Part shown: piece by piece, positions 45,607 to 55,301 of the stretch
How positions within the stretch are numbered: the first letter of the stretch is position 1
Layout of the letters: every line of letters begins with the position of its first letter
Assembly: GCF_003086895.1 (NCBI RefSeq)
Contig: NZ_CP026004.1
Coordinates: 3,384,731 to 3,448,730, forward strand
Reading direction: 5' to 3'
Origin: Stenotrophomonas sp. ESTM1D_MKCIP4_1
GTDB taxonomy: Bacteria; Pseudomonadota; Gammaproteobacteria; Xanthomonadales; Xanthomonadaceae
DNA: 64,000 nucleotides
The notes under the pieces: model-generated
Databases searched by the model: none
What the model was told of the DNA's origin: nothing
The model's input: the letters and a program-made list of their open reading frames with translations, nothing else
Made by a program: the position numbers and the translations under genes

Positions 45607-47439
45607 TCAGAAGCTGCCGCTGAAGCTGGCGAACAGCGTCGCATCCTGCGCACGCTTCTGCAGGGTGGTGGCGCTCAGGCCGATGTTGCTCTGCAGGCCG
45701 AACAGTTCCATGCGCGCGCCGAAAATGGCGGTTGCATAGTTCTTGTCGAAGTCCATGCCCGGCACGCGGTACATGCCCACGTCCGGCAGGCTCTGCACCC
45801 ATGCGCTGGCCTGCTTGGTGTCCTCGAACTCGTGGTCGTAGGTCACCTGCACGTACGGCTTCACGCTGCCGCCATCGAAGCGGGCCTGCCAGCCGATGCG
45901 GCCGACGGTGGAATCGACGTCCTGCTTGCCGTAGCCCAGGGCCGTAGCCAGGGTGTTGGCATCGGCGGTTTCGGTGTAGCCGTCGATCTTCACCTTCTGC
46001 CAGATCACCGAGGCGATCGGGCCGTGGCGGAAGCTGCCCTCGGTGCCGAACTCGTAACCGGCGTTCAGGGCTGCGGTCAGGTTGCTGCCATCCGGCGAGC
46101 CGCCATGTTCGCGGGTGGCCGGGCCGAGCTGGACCTTGCGGTTCACGTCATAGGACAGCCAGGTGTAGCTGACCTGGCCGTTCACCCACATGCGGTCGCC
46201 GTACCAGCCAGCGAACAGACCGGCGGTGGTGTCCTTCTGGGTGAAGTCGCCACGGCTGTTGCCGAAGTCGGCGTCCATGCGGCCGAAACCGGCGAAGCCG
46301 CCGACGACCATGCCGTCACGCGCCCAATCGATGCCGAACAGGCCGGCCGGGGCCATGCCGTCATAGACATCGGCGTGGTCGTAGCGCTGCATGTCACCAC
46401 GCACGCCACCCCACCAGGACATGCCATCGGCCGGACGGCCGGCCTGGTGCAGGCTGACCTGGTCGGCACGCGAGCGACCGATGGTCTGCGCCGAATGGGT
46501 CAGGATCTGCTGCAGGCGCGGGCCTTCCAGGATCGAGATGGCGTACTGGCCCAGCATCTGGTGCGCGGCCGAGGTCGGGTGCACGTCATCGGCGAACAGA
46601 TAGGTGCTGGCCGCATTCGGGGTGGCGTAGGCCAGCGGGCTGCAGGTCAGCGACGAGGCCACCAGGCAGGCGCGGCCGGTGACGTTGCTGAAGCCGTACA
46701 TGCCCGGGTTGGCGATGATTTCGTGCAGCAGGGTGTAGGTGTCGAGCGGGATGAACTCGATGCCGGCCTGCTTCAGGCCACCGTACAGGGCGTTGTTGTA
46801 CGCCTGCGACAGGGCGGTGCCCTGCGCCTGACCGGCCGCGCCGCGGTCGATGAAGCCCGGGGTGATGCCGACGTCGGGCAGGTTGGGCACCATCACGTAC
46901 TGCGCACCGGCCTGCTTGAGGCTGGCGACGATGCCGACCTGGGTGGTGACGGCTGCACCGATCACAGCCGGCGCCTGGGCCGGGGCGGTGATCGAGAACA
47001 GATCATTGGCGCCGCCCCACACGGTGTACAGCGCGTTCGGGTCGGCCTTGCCACCGTTGGCGGCCAGATAGTTGGCCATCTGCGTCTTCAGCGACGGCAC
47101 GGCCACGTTGCCGAAGGCCGGCTGGGTGAGGTCGGTGCCCACGCGGGCGCCACCCACGGCGTAGTTGTCACCGGTCTGGCCGTTGCCGTTGGGGCTGGCA
47201 TTGGTGCCGTAGTAGTCGGCGACGAACTGCGACCATTCCCAGCCGGGGTTGGTGGTGAACTGGCCGGTGACCGGGCGCACGTCGGCCGGCAGCAGCGGGC
47301 GGTAGTAGCCGCTGTCGGTCAGGCTGTCGCCGAAGAACACGGTGCGGGTGAAGGGGGATTCGCCTGCCATGGCCGGCAGCGCCGCGAGCGCGATCGCGGC
47401 CGCCATCAGGGAGCGGATCGGGCGTTTGCTGAGCAGCAT
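45607..47439 (-). CDS. GDSL esterase autotransporter (EstA-like)
   Basis: The 610-residue type Va autotransporter has a signal peptide (1-25, ending PAMA), a passenger GDSL hydrolase with the nucleophile block TVFFGDSLTDSGYY near 35-45, the Gly/Asn blocks VGGARVGTDL and VWGGANDLFS, and the catalytic Asp-His block ADDVHPTSAAHQM near 315. The C-terminal ~270 residues form the barrel and end in an aromatic residue (FSGSF). EstA homologues act on cell-surface lipids and affect rhamnolipid production and motility. AGGAG seven bases before the ATG at 47439 sets the start. Confidence 0.93.
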   Translation of the reverse strand: MLLSKRPIRSLMAAAIALAALPAMAGESPFTRTVFFGDSLTDSGYYRPLLPADVRPVTGQFTTNPGWEWSQFVADYYGTNASPNGNGQTGDNYAVGGARVGTDLTQPAFGNVAVPSLKTQMANYLAANGGKADPNALYTVWGGANDLFSITAPAQAPAVIGAAVTTQVGIVASLKQAGAQYVMVPNLPDVGITPGFIDRGAAGQAQGTALSQAYNNALYGGLKQAGIEFIPLDTYTLLHEIIANPGMYGFSNVTGRACLVASSLTCSPLAYATPNAASTYLFADDVHPTSAAHQMLGQYAISILEGPRLQQILTHSAQTIGRSRADQVSLHQAGRPADGMSWWGGVRGDMQRYDHADVYDGMAPAGLFGIDWARDGMVVGGFAGFGRMDADFGNSRGDFTQKDTTAGLFAGWYGDRMWVNGQVSYTWLSYDVNRKVQLGPATREHGGSPDGSNLTAALNAGYEFGTEGSFRHGPIASVIWQKVKIDGYTETADANTLATALGYGKQDVDSTVGRIGWQARFDGGSVKPYVQVTYDHEFEDTKQASAWVQSLPDVGMYRVPGMDFDKNYATAIFGARMELFGLQSNIGLSATTLQKRAQDATLFASFSGSF

Positions 47440-47645
47440 GTAAAAACTCCTGGGGGAAATGTTGGGGATCCAGCGCACACGTACGCCGGCGCACGGTGAA
47501 TGGTTTCACCGTGCTGCCGATTGCTCACGCTGCGCCGCCGCATGAATTGTCGCCCGATCCCCGGCTGACAGGGTGTGCTGGAGGTGGCGTGCGGGCCAGG
47601 ATGCAACTGTTCCGATCCCGACGGGCCATCGGCGACAATGCCCGC

Positions 47646-47846
47646 ATGAACATCCAGCTCAATGGCGAACCCCGCACCCTGCCCGCTTCGGCGACCGTCC
47701 TCGACCTGCTTGCCGCCGAGGCGCTGCTGCAGCGCCGGGTGGCGGTGGAAGTGAATGGCGGGATCGTCAGCCGCAGCCGCCATGGCGAGCACGTGCTGGC
47801 CGAAGGCGACATCGTGGAGATCGTGCACGCGCTGGGCGGCGGTTGA
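47646..47846 (+). CDS. thiS: Sulfur carrier protein ThiS
   Basis: The 66-residue beta-grasp protein carries sulfur as a C-terminal thiocarboxylate for thiazole synthesis in the thiamine pathway. The C-terminal ALGGG provides the required GG plus one extra Gly; LPASATVLDLL and EHVLAEGDIVEIVHALGGG are typical. The frame is open upstream but the ATG at 47646 starts the domain. It is separated from thiG by two 40-bp palindromes, so the pair is probably co-transcribed through them. Confidence 0.92.
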   Translation: MNIQLNGEPRTLPASATVLDLLAAEALLQRRVAVEVNGGIVSRSRHGEHVLAEGDIVEIVHALGGG

Positions 47847-47852
47847 GGTACC

Positions 47853-47946
47853 GGGGTCGGATCCCTTCGCTGCGCGGAGGGCTCTGACCCCGAACCCTCA
47901 CGCTACGGGTCAGAGCCCTTTGCCGCTGGCAAAGGGATCCGACCCC
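47853..47946. repeat. Two 40-bp GGGGTC palindromes between thiS and thiG
   Basis: Opposed copies at 47853-47891 (inner stem CTTCGC/GCGGAG-like) and 47906-47946 (inner stem TTTGCC/GGCAAA) lie within a likely thiS-thiG transcript. Confidence 0.9.
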
Positions 47947-47993
47947 GCCTTCTGCGTGACCCCATCTTCAGGCGGATAAGCGATAATCGCGTC

Positions 47994-48803
47994 ATGAACC
48001 TCCCTGTCTCCCCCGATTCGCTGGTGATCGCCGGCAAGACCTACGGCTCGCGGCTGCTTACCGGCACCGGCAAGTTCAAGGATCTGGAAGAAACCCGCCT
48101 GGCCACCGAGGCTGCGGGCGCCCAGATCGTCACCGTGGCCATCCGCCGCACCCCATTCTTCAATAAGGATGTCGGCCAGAACCCGGGCGAACCGAACCTG
48201 CTGGACGTGCTGCCGCCGGACCGCTACACCATCCTGCCCAACACCGCCGGCTGCTACACCGCCGAAGACGCCGTACGTACCTGCCGCCTGGCCCGTGAGC
48301 TGCTGGACGGCCACAACCTGACCAAGCTGGAAGTGCTGGGCGACCAGAAGTCGCTGTACCCGGACGTGGTGCAGACCCTCAAGGCCGCCGAACAGCTGGT
48401 CAAGGACGGTTTCGAGGTGATGGTCTACACCTCCGACGACCCGATCCTGGCCAAGCGCCTGGAAGAGATCGGCTGCGCGGCGGTCATGCCGCTGGCCGCG
48501 CCGATCGGTTCGGGCCTGGGCATCCAGAACAAGTACAACCTGCTGCAGATCATCGAAGACGCCAAGGTGCCGATCATCGTCGACGCCGGCGTGGGCACCG
48601 CGTCCGATGCCGCCATTGCGATGGAACTGGGCTGCGATGGCGTGCTGATGAACACCGCCATCGCCGGCGCACGCCACCCGGTGCTGATGGCCAGCGCCAT
48701 GCGCAAGGCCGTCGAGGCCGGCCGCGAGGCGTTCCTGGCCGGGCGCATCCCGCGCAAGCGCTACGCCAGCGCCTCCTCCCCGGTGGATGGGCTGATCGGC
48801 TGA
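47994..48803 (+). CDS. thiG: Thiazole synthase ThiG
   Basis: This 269-residue TIM-barrel enzyme forms the thiazole phosphate of thiamine from DXP, dehydroglycine and ThiS thiocarboxylate. Motifs are [13 protein letters not shown] at the N-terminus, [14 protein letters not shown], the Schiff-base lysine in [10 protein letters not shown], and [22 protein letters not shown]. Its stop overlaps the trmB start by one base (TGATG). Confidence 0.96.
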
Positions 48804-49537
48804 TGACCAATCCTTTTGACAGCGCCGGTTCCAAGGCCCCGCCCAAGCCCTTCACCGTCAGCGAGGGCCGCCGCGAGGTGCGCAGCTTCGTGCTGCGCCA
48901 GGGCCGCTTCACGCCCGCCCAGCAGCGCGCGTTCGACGAACGCTGGCCGCGCTTCGGCATCGACTACAACGGCCAGCCGCGCGACCTGGATGCCACCTTC
49001 GGCCGCCCGGCGCACAAGGTGCTGGAAATCGGCTTCGGCAACGGGGCGGCCATGCGTTTCGCCGCCCAGCATGATCCGTCGCGCGACTACATCGGCATTG
49101 AAGTGCATGCCCCCGGCGTGGGCCGCCTGCTGAACGCGCTGGCCGATGACAACGCCGACCACGTGCGCCTGTACCACCACGATGCGGTGGAAGTGCTGCA
49201 GAACGAGATCGCCGATGGCGCGCTGGATGAAGTGCGCATCTACTTCCCGGACCCGTGGCACAAGAAGCGCCACAACAAGCGCCGCCTGCTGCAGCCGGCG
49301 TTTGCCGAGCTGATCGTGCGCAAACTGCGCCCCGGCGGCCGCCTGCACTGCGCCACCGACTGGGAAGACTACGCCGAGCAGATGTGGGACGTGCTCGACG
49401 CCACGGCCGGGCTGGTGAACCGCGCGGGCCCGCGTGGCAGCGTGCCGCGCCCGGACTGGCGCCCGCAGACCCACTTCGAGACCCGCGGCCAGAAGCTCGG
49501 CCACGGTGTTTGGGACCTGCTGTACGACCGCACCTGA
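48803..49537 (+). CDS. trmB: tRNA (guanine(46)-N7)-methyltransferase TrmB
   Basis: The 244-residue SAM-dependent enzyme makes m7G46 in tRNA variable loops. The SAM site is [13 protein letters not shown], followed by [14 protein letters not shown] and the signature [19 protein letters not shown]; the C-terminal [27 protein letters not shown] is family-typical. It is translationally coupled to thiG. Confidence 0.96.
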
Positions 49538-49564
49538 CCCACGCCCGAGGACACTGCGCCCCAC

Positions 49565-51412
49565 ATGGATACCGCGCTGACGCTGACCAACGACATGAAG
49601 CTCGTGCTCGGGCTGGTCGGCTTCACGATGGCGATGTTCCTGTTCGAGCGCATCCGTGCGGATGTGGTTGCGCTGGTGGTGCTGGTGGTGCTCGGCGTTA
49701 CCGGGCTGATCGCCCCTGAAGAAATCTTCGGTGGCTTCTCCGGTAACGCGGTGATGAGCATCATCGCCACCACCATCCTCGGTGCCGGCCTGGACCGCAC
49801 CGGGGCATTGAACCGGCTGGCGGCCTGGCTGCTGCGGCGCGGCCACGGCGTGGAACAGCGGCTGCTGATGATGACCACGGCCATCGCAGGGCTGAACTCG
49901 TCCTTCATGCAGAACCCGTCGGTGATGGCGCTTTACCTGCCGGTGGCCTCGCGGCTGGCCGCACGTACCGGCCTGACCCTGCAGCGGCTGCTGCTGCCGA
50001 TCTCGGCGGCCATCGTGATGGGTGGCGCACTGACCATGGTCGGCAACTCGCCGCTGATCCTGCTGAACGATCTGCTGGCCTCGGCCAACAACAACCTGCC
50101 CTCGGGCCTGGCCACCATCGAGCCGCTGCGCATGTTCGCGCCGCTGCCCATTGGTGTGGCCCTGCTGATCGCCTCGCTGCTGTACTTCCGCTACTTCGGC
50201 GACCGCAAACTGATCGAAGAGGAAAACCTGGTCAATGACGGCGTAACCCCGGCGCGCACCGAGAGCTATTTCGCCAAGACCTACGGCATCGAAGGCGATG
50301 TGTTCGAGCTGGTGGTGACCGCCGAGAGCCCGCTGGTGGGCATGACCCTGGGCGAGGCGGAGACGCTGCACGATGCGCCGCTGCTGCTGGCGCTGAAGAC
50401 CGGCAACGACACCCGCCTGGCGCCGCCGGCAGAGATGCGCATCTGGGTGGGCAGCGTGCTGGGCGCGATGGGCCCGCGGCAGGACGTGAACGACTTCGCA
50501 CAGAACCAGTTCCTGCGCATGTCCTCGCGGCTGAAACACCTGGGCGATCTGTTCAACCCCAGCCGCGCGGGCATTTCCGAGGCCGTGGTGCCACCGACGT
50601 CCAACGTGATCGGCAAGAGCGCTGCCGACCTGCGTCTGCGCAAGGAACGCGGCATCAGCCTGCTGGCGATCAACCGCGACAAGCAGGTGATCCGCGAGGA
50701 CGTCCGCGACGTGCAGCTGCGCGCGGGTGACATGCTGGTCTTCCACAGCATCTGGACCGACCTGGCGCAGGCCGCCAAGAGCCGCGACTTCGTGGTGGTG
50801 ACCGACTACCCGACCGGCGAGCAGCGCCCGCACAAGTTCAAGATCGCGATGGCGATCTTCGCCCTCACCATCCTGATCGCGCTGACCAGCAAGCTGCCGG
50901 TGGCACTGACCCTGATGACCGGCGTGGCCGGCATGCTGCTGACCGGCGTGCTGCGCATGGACGAGGCCTATGCCTCGATCAACTGGAAGACAGTGTTCAT
51001 GATGGCCGGGCTGATTCCACTCGGCTGGGCGATGGATTCCAGTGGCGCGGCGGCCTGGGTGGCCGGCCACACCATCGACAAGCTGCCTACCGGCATTCCG
51101 CTGTGGGTGCTGGAAGTGGCGTTGGCGCTGCTCACCACCGCCTTCTCGCTGGTGATCAGCCATGTGGGGGCGACGATCGTGATGGTCCCCATCGCGGTGA
51201 ACCTTGCGCTGGCCGCAGGCGGCAACCCGACCGCATTCGCACTGATCGTGGCGCTGTCGGCGTCCAACAACCTGATGACGGCCTCCAACCCGGTCATTTC
51301 GATGATCACCGGCCCGGCCAACTACACCCCGCGCGAGATGTGGCGGGTCGGCGGCCCGCTGTCGCTGATCTACACCTGCGTGGTGGTGGTGATGATCAAC
51401 CTGATGTTTTGA
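49565..51412 (+). CDS. SLC13-family anion permease with two RCK_C (TrkA-C) domains
   Basis: The 615-residue DASS-type transporter has N-terminal helices, a cytoplasmic insertion of about 200 residues with two TrkA-C-like segments (FELVVTAESPLVGMTLGE, and KSAADLRLRKERGISLLAINRDKQ then LRAGDMLVFHS), then C-terminal helices with the family signature SASNNLMTASNPVISMITGPANY. Such proteins import sulfate, phosphate or dicarboxylates with sodium; the substrate is not readable. It starts 27 bp after trmB. Repeats lie downstream. Confidence 0.88.
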   Translation: MDTALTLTNDMKLVLGLVGFTMAMFLFERIRADVVALVVLVVLGVTGLIAPEEIFGGFSGNAVMSIIATTILGAGLDRTGALNRLAAWLLRRGHGVEQRLLMMTTAIAGLNSSFMQNPSVMALYLPVASRLAARTGLTLQRLLLPISAAIVMGGALTMVGNSPLILLNDLLASANNNLPSGLATIEPLRMFAPLPIGVALLIASLLYFRYFGDRKLIEEENLVNDGVTPARTESYFAKTYGIEGDVFELVVTAESPLVGMTLGEAETLHDAPLLLALKTGNDTRLAPPAEMRIWVGSVLGAMGPRQDVNDFAQNQFLRMSSRLKHLGDLFNPSRAGISEAVVPPTSNVIGKSAADLRLRKERGISLLAINRDKQVIREDVRDVQLRAGDMLVFHSIWTDLAQAAKSRDFVVVTDYPTGEQRPHKFKIAMAIFALTILIALTSKLPVALTLMTGVAGMLLTGVLRMDEAYASINWKTVFMMAGLIPLGWAMDSSGAAAWVAGHTIDKLPTGIPLWVLEVALALLTTAFSLVISHVGATIVMVPIAVNLALAAGGNPTAFALIVALSASNNLMTASNPVISMITGPANYTPREMWRVGGPLSLIYTCVVVVMINLMF

Positions 51413-51458
51413 GCACCCTGTGCCTGCGGTGGTGCCGGCCGCTGACCGGCAACCTGCA

Positions 51459-51544
51459 GTAGATCCACGCCATGCGTGGATGCCTCTGCACTGATGCCCC
51501 GACGGGATCAGAGCCGTTTTCCTGCGGGGAACAGATCCGACCCC
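51459..51544. repeat. SMAG element and degenerate 40-bp palindrome
   Basis: A GTAGATCCACGCC copy (51459-51482) and a decayed GGGATCAGAGCCG...GATCCGACCCC copy (about 51503-51544) lie between the convergent SLC13 and Rieske genes. A partial GCCGGCCGCTGACCGGC fragment lies at about 51433. Confidence 0.75.
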
Positions 51545-51554
51545 GGATCTGGCC

Positions 51555-51890
51555 TCAGGCCAGGTAGACCTGGCCGTCGCGGATGTCCACCGGCACCGCG
51601 CGCAGGCGGTCGCCCTTGCAAGGGCCGGCGATGCAGTCGCCGCTGTCGAGGGCGAACGAGGCCCCATGGGCGGCGCACACCAGATGGCCTTCACGGCTCT
51701 TCAGGAACTGACCCGGCGCCCAGTCCAGACGACGGCCGGCATGCGGGCAGATGTTCAGGAATGCACGCACCTGCGCGCCATCGCGGTAGAGCACCAGCGA
51801 TTCCGCATCGCCCTCGACCACCGCTTCGACCTCGGCAAACGCCCCATCGGCAAGGGCTTCAAGGGCGATCAGGGCAGTGGCGGCAGTCAT
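51555..51890 (-). CDS. Rieske [2Fe-2S] ferredoxin-like protein
   Basis: The 111-residue soluble protein has the two Rieske half-sites: Cys-x-His in NICPHAGRRLDW and Cys-x-x-His in HLVCAAHGASFALDSG. It has no membrane helix or oxygenase domain, so it is an electron carrier or a Rieske component of the NirD/ferredoxin type. The ATG at 51890 begins MTAATALIALE; the longer frame adds an unconserved extension. Partner enzyme unknown. Confidence 0.88.
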   Translation of the reverse strand: MTAATALIALEALADGAFAEVEAVVEGDAESLVLYRDGAQVRAFLNICPHAGRRLDWAPGQFLKSREGHLVCAAHGASFALDSGDCIAGPCKGDRLRAVPVDIRDGQVYLA

Positions 51891-51965
51891 GGCGGAAGGC
51901 TCGGACGGAAAGCCGGATTGTCGCACGCCCGCTCAGGTCACTGGCTGCGACATGAACACAAGTCA

Positions 51966-51993
51966 TTGATCCGTAATAAGCCTCGGCTATATT
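51966..51993 (+). promoter_or_regulatory. Sigma-70-type promoter for the small membrane protein gene
   Basis: TTGATC (51966-51971), 16-bp spacer, TATATT (51988-51993), 76 bp before the ATG at 52070, in a short AT-rich patch that stands out from the GC-rich flanks. Confidence 0.55.
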
Positions 51994-52069
51994 TAACGAG
52001 TTTTTCACTCAATGACAGTGGCGCATCCCGATACTCTGGTTTCGCTGATTCCAGCCCTATCGAGCCGCC

Positions 52070-52354
52070 ATGTTTACTCGCGCTTCCGCCTTCACCCAGT
52101 TCCGCACCCTGTTCGCGCCGCGCAAGCCACGCCACCCGCTGGTGCGCGTTGCCGTGGGCCTGCTCGGCCTGGCGATCCTGGCAGCGATGGTGTTCATCGG
52201 CGTGTTCGTCGGTGCGGCGATGATCCTGATCGGCCTGGCCTGGAAGCTGCTTGCTTTGCGCAAGCCGACCGCCGCGCGTCGTGCCGCCGATGCCAACGTG
52301 GTGGAAGGCGAATACCGCGTCGTGCGCAAGTCAGCTTTGCCGATGTCGCGCTGA
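52070..52354 (+). CDS. Small conserved-looking membrane protein, 94 residues
   Basis: Not recognised. Residues 1-22 are basic, two closely spaced hydrophobic helices follow (VRVAVGLLGLAILAAMVFIGV and FVGAAMILIGLAWKLLAL), and the cytoplasmic tail is basic (RKPTAARRAADANVVEGEYRVVRK). A promoter-like sequence lies upstream and the gene is separate from its neighbours, which supports it as real. It precedes the FAH-family gene by 70 bp on the same strand. Confidence 0.65.
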   Translation: MFTRASAFTQFRTLFAPRKPRHPLVRVAVGLLGLAILAAMVFIGVFVGAAMILIGLAWKLLALRKPTAARRAADANVVEGEYRVVRKSALPMSR

Positions 52355-52423
52355 TGCGTTCGCCCGCTGACGTGGGCGCCGCACCGTTCTAGACTGCAGG
52401 GGCCTTCCTACTGGAACCCCCGC

Positions 52424-53146
52424 ATGTCCATTGCTGCTGTTTCCGATGTCATCCCGACCCCCGTCGTGCCGCGCGTACCGGTGGTGGGGGGTGGCACGTT
52501 CCCGGTCCACCGCATCTATTGCGTCGGCCGCAACTTCGCCGACCATGCGCGTGAGATGGGCGCTGCAGTGCCGGCCGCCGACGATCGCGGCCGCCCGATG
52601 TTCTTCACCAAGCCGGCCGATGCCATCGTGGTCGGCCATGACGATGTGATCCCCTACCCTCCGGCTACCAGCAACCTGCACCACGAAGTGGAGCTGGTGG
52701 TTGCGATCGGCGTTGATGCACCGGCCGGCGAACTGGCGGTGGCCGATGCCGACTCCCTCATCTACGGCTATGCCGTGGGCCTGGACCTGACCCGCCGCGA
52801 CCTGCAGGCCGCCGCCAAGGAAAAGGGCCACCCGTGGGATTCTGCCAAGGGCTTCGACGCCTCCGCGCCGATCAGCGAGATCGTGCATGCCGGTGAAGTG
52901 GGCGACCTGGCCGCGTTGAATCTGTCGCTGGAAGTCAACGGCGAAGTGCGCCAGCAGTCGCTGCTCGACCAGATGATCTGGAACGTGCCGGAAATCCTGC
53001 ATGAGCTGTCCAAGCTGTGGCAGCTGCGTGCCGGCGATCTGGTCTTCATGGGCACGCCGTCGGGCGTGGCCGCTTTGAAGCCAGGCGACCGTTTCAGTGC
53101 ACGACTGGAAAACGTGGCCGAGCGTCACGGCGTCATCGCCGGCTGA
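52424..53146 (+). CDS. Fumarylacetoacetate hydrolase (FAH) family protein
   Basis: The 240-residue protein has the FAH fold blocks: IYCVGRNFADHAREMG, PMFFTKPADAIVVGHDDVI, the metal-binding acidic residues in LHHEVELVVAIG, YAVGLDLTRRDLQ, and the C-terminal DLVFMGTPSGVAALKPGD. Family enzymes cleave or decarboxylate beta-diketo acids (fumarylpyruvate, acylpyruvates, oxaloacetate); this one looks like the acylpyruvase/fumarylpyruvate hydrolase group. Probably cytosolic with Mg2+. Confidence 0.88.
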   Translation: MSIAAVSDVIPTPVVPRVPVVGGGTFPVHRIYCVGRNFADHAREMGAAVPAADDRGRPMFFTKPADAIVVGHDDVIPYPPATSNLHHEVELVVAIGVDAPAGELAVADADSLIYGYAVGLDLTRRDLQAAAKEKGHPWDSAKGFDASAPISEIVHAGEVGDLAALNLSLEVNGEVRQQSLLDQMIWNVPEILHELSKLWQLRAGDLVFMGTPSGVAALKPGDRFSARLENVAERHGVIAG

Positions 53147-53216
53147 CATCATCCCCGGCTGACACCCGCTGCGTTAACCTGCTGCCTGTCCCCTCGCCCT
53201 CAGGAGAAGAACAAGA

Positions 53217-53621
53217 ATGGGAATGCTCACCGAGTTCAAGGAATTCGCGATGCGCGGCAACGTCATCGACCTCGCCGTGGGCGTGGTGATTGGCGCGGCC
53301 TTTGGCAAGATCGTCACCGCGCTGGTGGAAAAAATCATCATGCCGCCCCTGGGCATGCTGATCGGCAAGGTGGATTTCTCTGATCTGGCCTGGACGTTGT
53401 CGGCCGCCAGCATCGGACCGGATGGCAAGGAAATTCCGGCGGTGGTGATCGGCTATGGTGATTTCCTCAATACGCTGGTGCAGTTCATCATCGTGGCGTT
53501 CGCCATTTTCATGGTGATCAAGGTGATCAACCGCCTCTCGCGCAAGAAGGAAGCCGCCCCGGCCGCACCGAAGGAAGAAGTGGTGCTGCTGCGCGAAATC
53601 CGCGACAGCCTGAAGAAATAA
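53217..53621 (+). CDS. mscL: Large-conductance mechanosensitive channel MscL
   Basis: The 134-residue channel opens under membrane tension to release solutes on hypo-osmotic shock. It begins with the amphipathic helix [20 protein letters not shown], then pore helix TM1 ([24 protein letters not shown]), a periplasmic loop, TM2 ([24 protein letters not shown]) and a charged C-terminal bundle ([14 protein letters not shown]). Length is typical. Confidence 0.97.
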   Translation: MGMLTEFKEFAMRGNVIDLAVGVVIGAAFGKIVTALVEKIIMPPLGMLIGKVDFSDLAWTLSAASIGPDGKEIPAVVIGYGDFLNTLVQFIIVAFAIFMVIKVINRLSRKKEAAPAAPKEEVVLLREIRDSLKK

Positions 53622-53633
53622 GGGCACCCACCG

Positions 53634-53699
53634 GTAGTGCCGGCCGCTGGCCGGCAACATCGCACCATGCGGGGAGCCGGCCAGCGGCCGGCTCTACCA
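53634..53699. repeat. Facing SMAG pair (GCCGGCC subtype)
   Basis: GTAGTGCCGGCCGCTGGCC and an inverted copy ending GGCTCTACC are separated by about 20 bp downstream of mscL. Confidence 0.85.
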
Positions 53700-53819
53700 G
53701 GGCTTTCACTTTGCCGTTCATGGCGGAAAACAGCGTTCGCCGCAGCCGTGACCTCCCGCCCATGCGCGTCGCTGGGCGACTGTTAAGCTCCAAGGCTGAT
53801 TCCCTTCCCGGAGCTGTCC

Positions 53820-55241
53820 ATGCGTCGCCGCGTCCTTGCCATCGCATCCTCCCTTGCCCTGCTGGCCGCACCGGCTTTCGCGGCACCGCGCACCACCACC
53901 CTGCCCCCGGCCTCGCTGGCCACGGCCGCCCAGCTGCGCGATCAGGCCCTGGCCGATGACACCGGCTGGAAGGTGGTTGAATCGCTGACCACCGAGATCG
54001 GGCCGCGCATCGCCGGCAGCGAAGCCGACGCGCGCGCGGTGGCCTGGGCTGAGGCCAAGTTCAAAGCCCTCGGCTTCGACAAGGTGTGGAAGGAGCCGGT
54101 GACCTTCCCCAAGTGGGAACGCCGCAGTGAACACGCCGCTGTGACCGGCAGCAACCCGCAGCCTCTGCACATCACCGCGCTGGGTGGCAGCCCGGGCGGC
54201 GCGGTTGAAGCCGAGGTTGTGCGCTTTGCCGACCTGGCGGCGCTGCAGGCGGCGCCGGAGGGTTCGCTGAAGGGCAAGATCGCCTTCGTCGATTACCAGA
54301 TGCTGCCGTTCCGCGATGGCCGCGACTACGGCCGTGGCGGTGCGATCCGCAGCAAGGGCCCGTCCGAGGCGATCCGCAAGGGCGCGGTCGGCTTCCTGAT
54401 GCGCTCGGCCGGTACCGATTCTCACCGGGTGCCGCACACCGGCATCACCCGCTTTGATGAAGGCCTGACCCCGGTGCCGTCGGCGGCGCTGTCGGTGCCC
54501 GATGCCGACCAGCTGGCCCGCCTGGTGGCGCGCGGCAGCACCACGGTGAAGGTGGCGCTGGACTGCGGCTGGGATGGCACGGCAACCTCCTACAACGTGA
54601 TCGGTGAAATCACCGGACGCACCCTTCCCAAGGAAGTGGTGGTGATCGGGGGTCACCTCGATTCCTGGGACCTGGGCACCGGCGCCATTGATGACGGCGC
54701 GGGCGTCGGCATCACCATGGCGGCGGGCCATCTGATCGGGCAGCTGAAGCAGGCCCCCAAGCGCACCATCCGCGTGGTCGCCTTCGCCAACGAAGAACAG
54801 GGTCTCTACGGTGGCAAGGCCTACGCCGAAGCACACGCCAAGGATGTGGCGCGGCATCAGCTGGCCGCCGAGAGCGATTTCGGTGCCGGCCGCATCTATG
54901 CGTTCAATACGGGCTCGCCGAACCCGGAAGGCTCGCGCGAAGCGACTGCGCAGATTGCCGAGGTGATGAAGCCACTGGGCATTGAATACATGGCCGACAA
55001 GGGTGGCCCCGGTCCGGACGTCGGCCCGCTGGCAGCCAAGGGCGGCGCATGGGCATGGCTGGCACAGGATGGGACGGACTACTTCGATCTGCACCACACC
55101 GCCGACGATACGCTGGACAAGATCGACCCCAAGGCACTGGCGCAGAACGTGGCGGCCTACACGGTGTTTGCGTATCTGGCCGCAGAAGCCGATGGCACCT
55201 TTGGCAGCGAAGCCAAGGCGACCACGCCGCCGAACGAGTGA
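53820..55241 (+). CDS. Secreted M28-family zinc aminopeptidase-like peptidase
   Basis: The 473-residue exported peptidase has a signal peptide (1-22, PAFAA). A PA-like insertion region (about 110-255, GKIAFVDYQML, VPSAALSVPDADQL) is followed by the M28 catalytic core: zinc ligand His and Asp in GGHLDSWDLG and AIDDGAGVG, catalytic Glu/ligand Glu in ANEEQGLYGGKAY, further ligand Asp in AAESDFGAGRIY, and the final His in DLHHTADDTLD. Members release N-terminal amino acids or dipeptides from peptides in the periplasm or medium. Confidence 0.92.
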   Translation: MRRRVLAIASSLALLAAPAFAAPRTTTLPPASLATAAQLRDQALADDTGWKVVESLTTEIGPRIAGSEADARAVAWAEAKFKALGFDKVWKEPVTFPKWERRSEHAAVTGSNPQPLHITALGGSPGGAVEAEVVRFADLAALQAAPEGSLKGKIAFVDYQMLPFRDGRDYGRGGAIRSKGPSEAIRKGAVGFLMRSAGTDSHRVPHTGITRFDEGLTPVPSAALSVPDADQLARLVARGSTTVKVALDCGWDGTATSYNVIGEITGRTLPKEVVVIGGHLDSWDLGTGAIDDGAGVGITMAAGHLIGQLKQAPKRTIRVVAFANEEQGLYGGKAYAEAHAKDVARHQLAAESDFGAGRIYAFNTGSPNPEGSREATAQIAEVMKPLGIEYMADKGGPGPDVGPLAAKGGAWAWLAQDGTDYFDLHHTADDTLDKIDPKALAQNVAAYTVFAYLAAEADGTFGSEAKATTPPNE

Positions 55242-55255
55242 TGGGGTGATCCCGT

Positions 55256-55294
55256 GGGGTCAGAGCCCTCGCCATGGGCGAGGGATCTGACCCC
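55256..55294. repeat. 40-bp GGGGTC palindrome
   Basis: GGGGTCAGAGCCC, inner stem TCGCC/GGCGA around ATG, then GGGATCTGACCCC, between the convergent M28 and AGCS genes. Confidence 0.88.
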
Positions 55295-55301
55295 GGTCCG
55301 G

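Noticed and set aside
47440..47645. TPP riboswitch expected upstream of thiS
   Set aside because: The conserved CTGAGA and ACCTGAT-type segments of the thi box could not be found in this stretch.
48761..51694. 977-residue open frame on the minus strand
   Set aside because: It is antisense to trmB and the SLC13 gene, is low-complexity (His, Gln, Arg, Gly rich) and has no domain; it is a shadow caused by high GC content.
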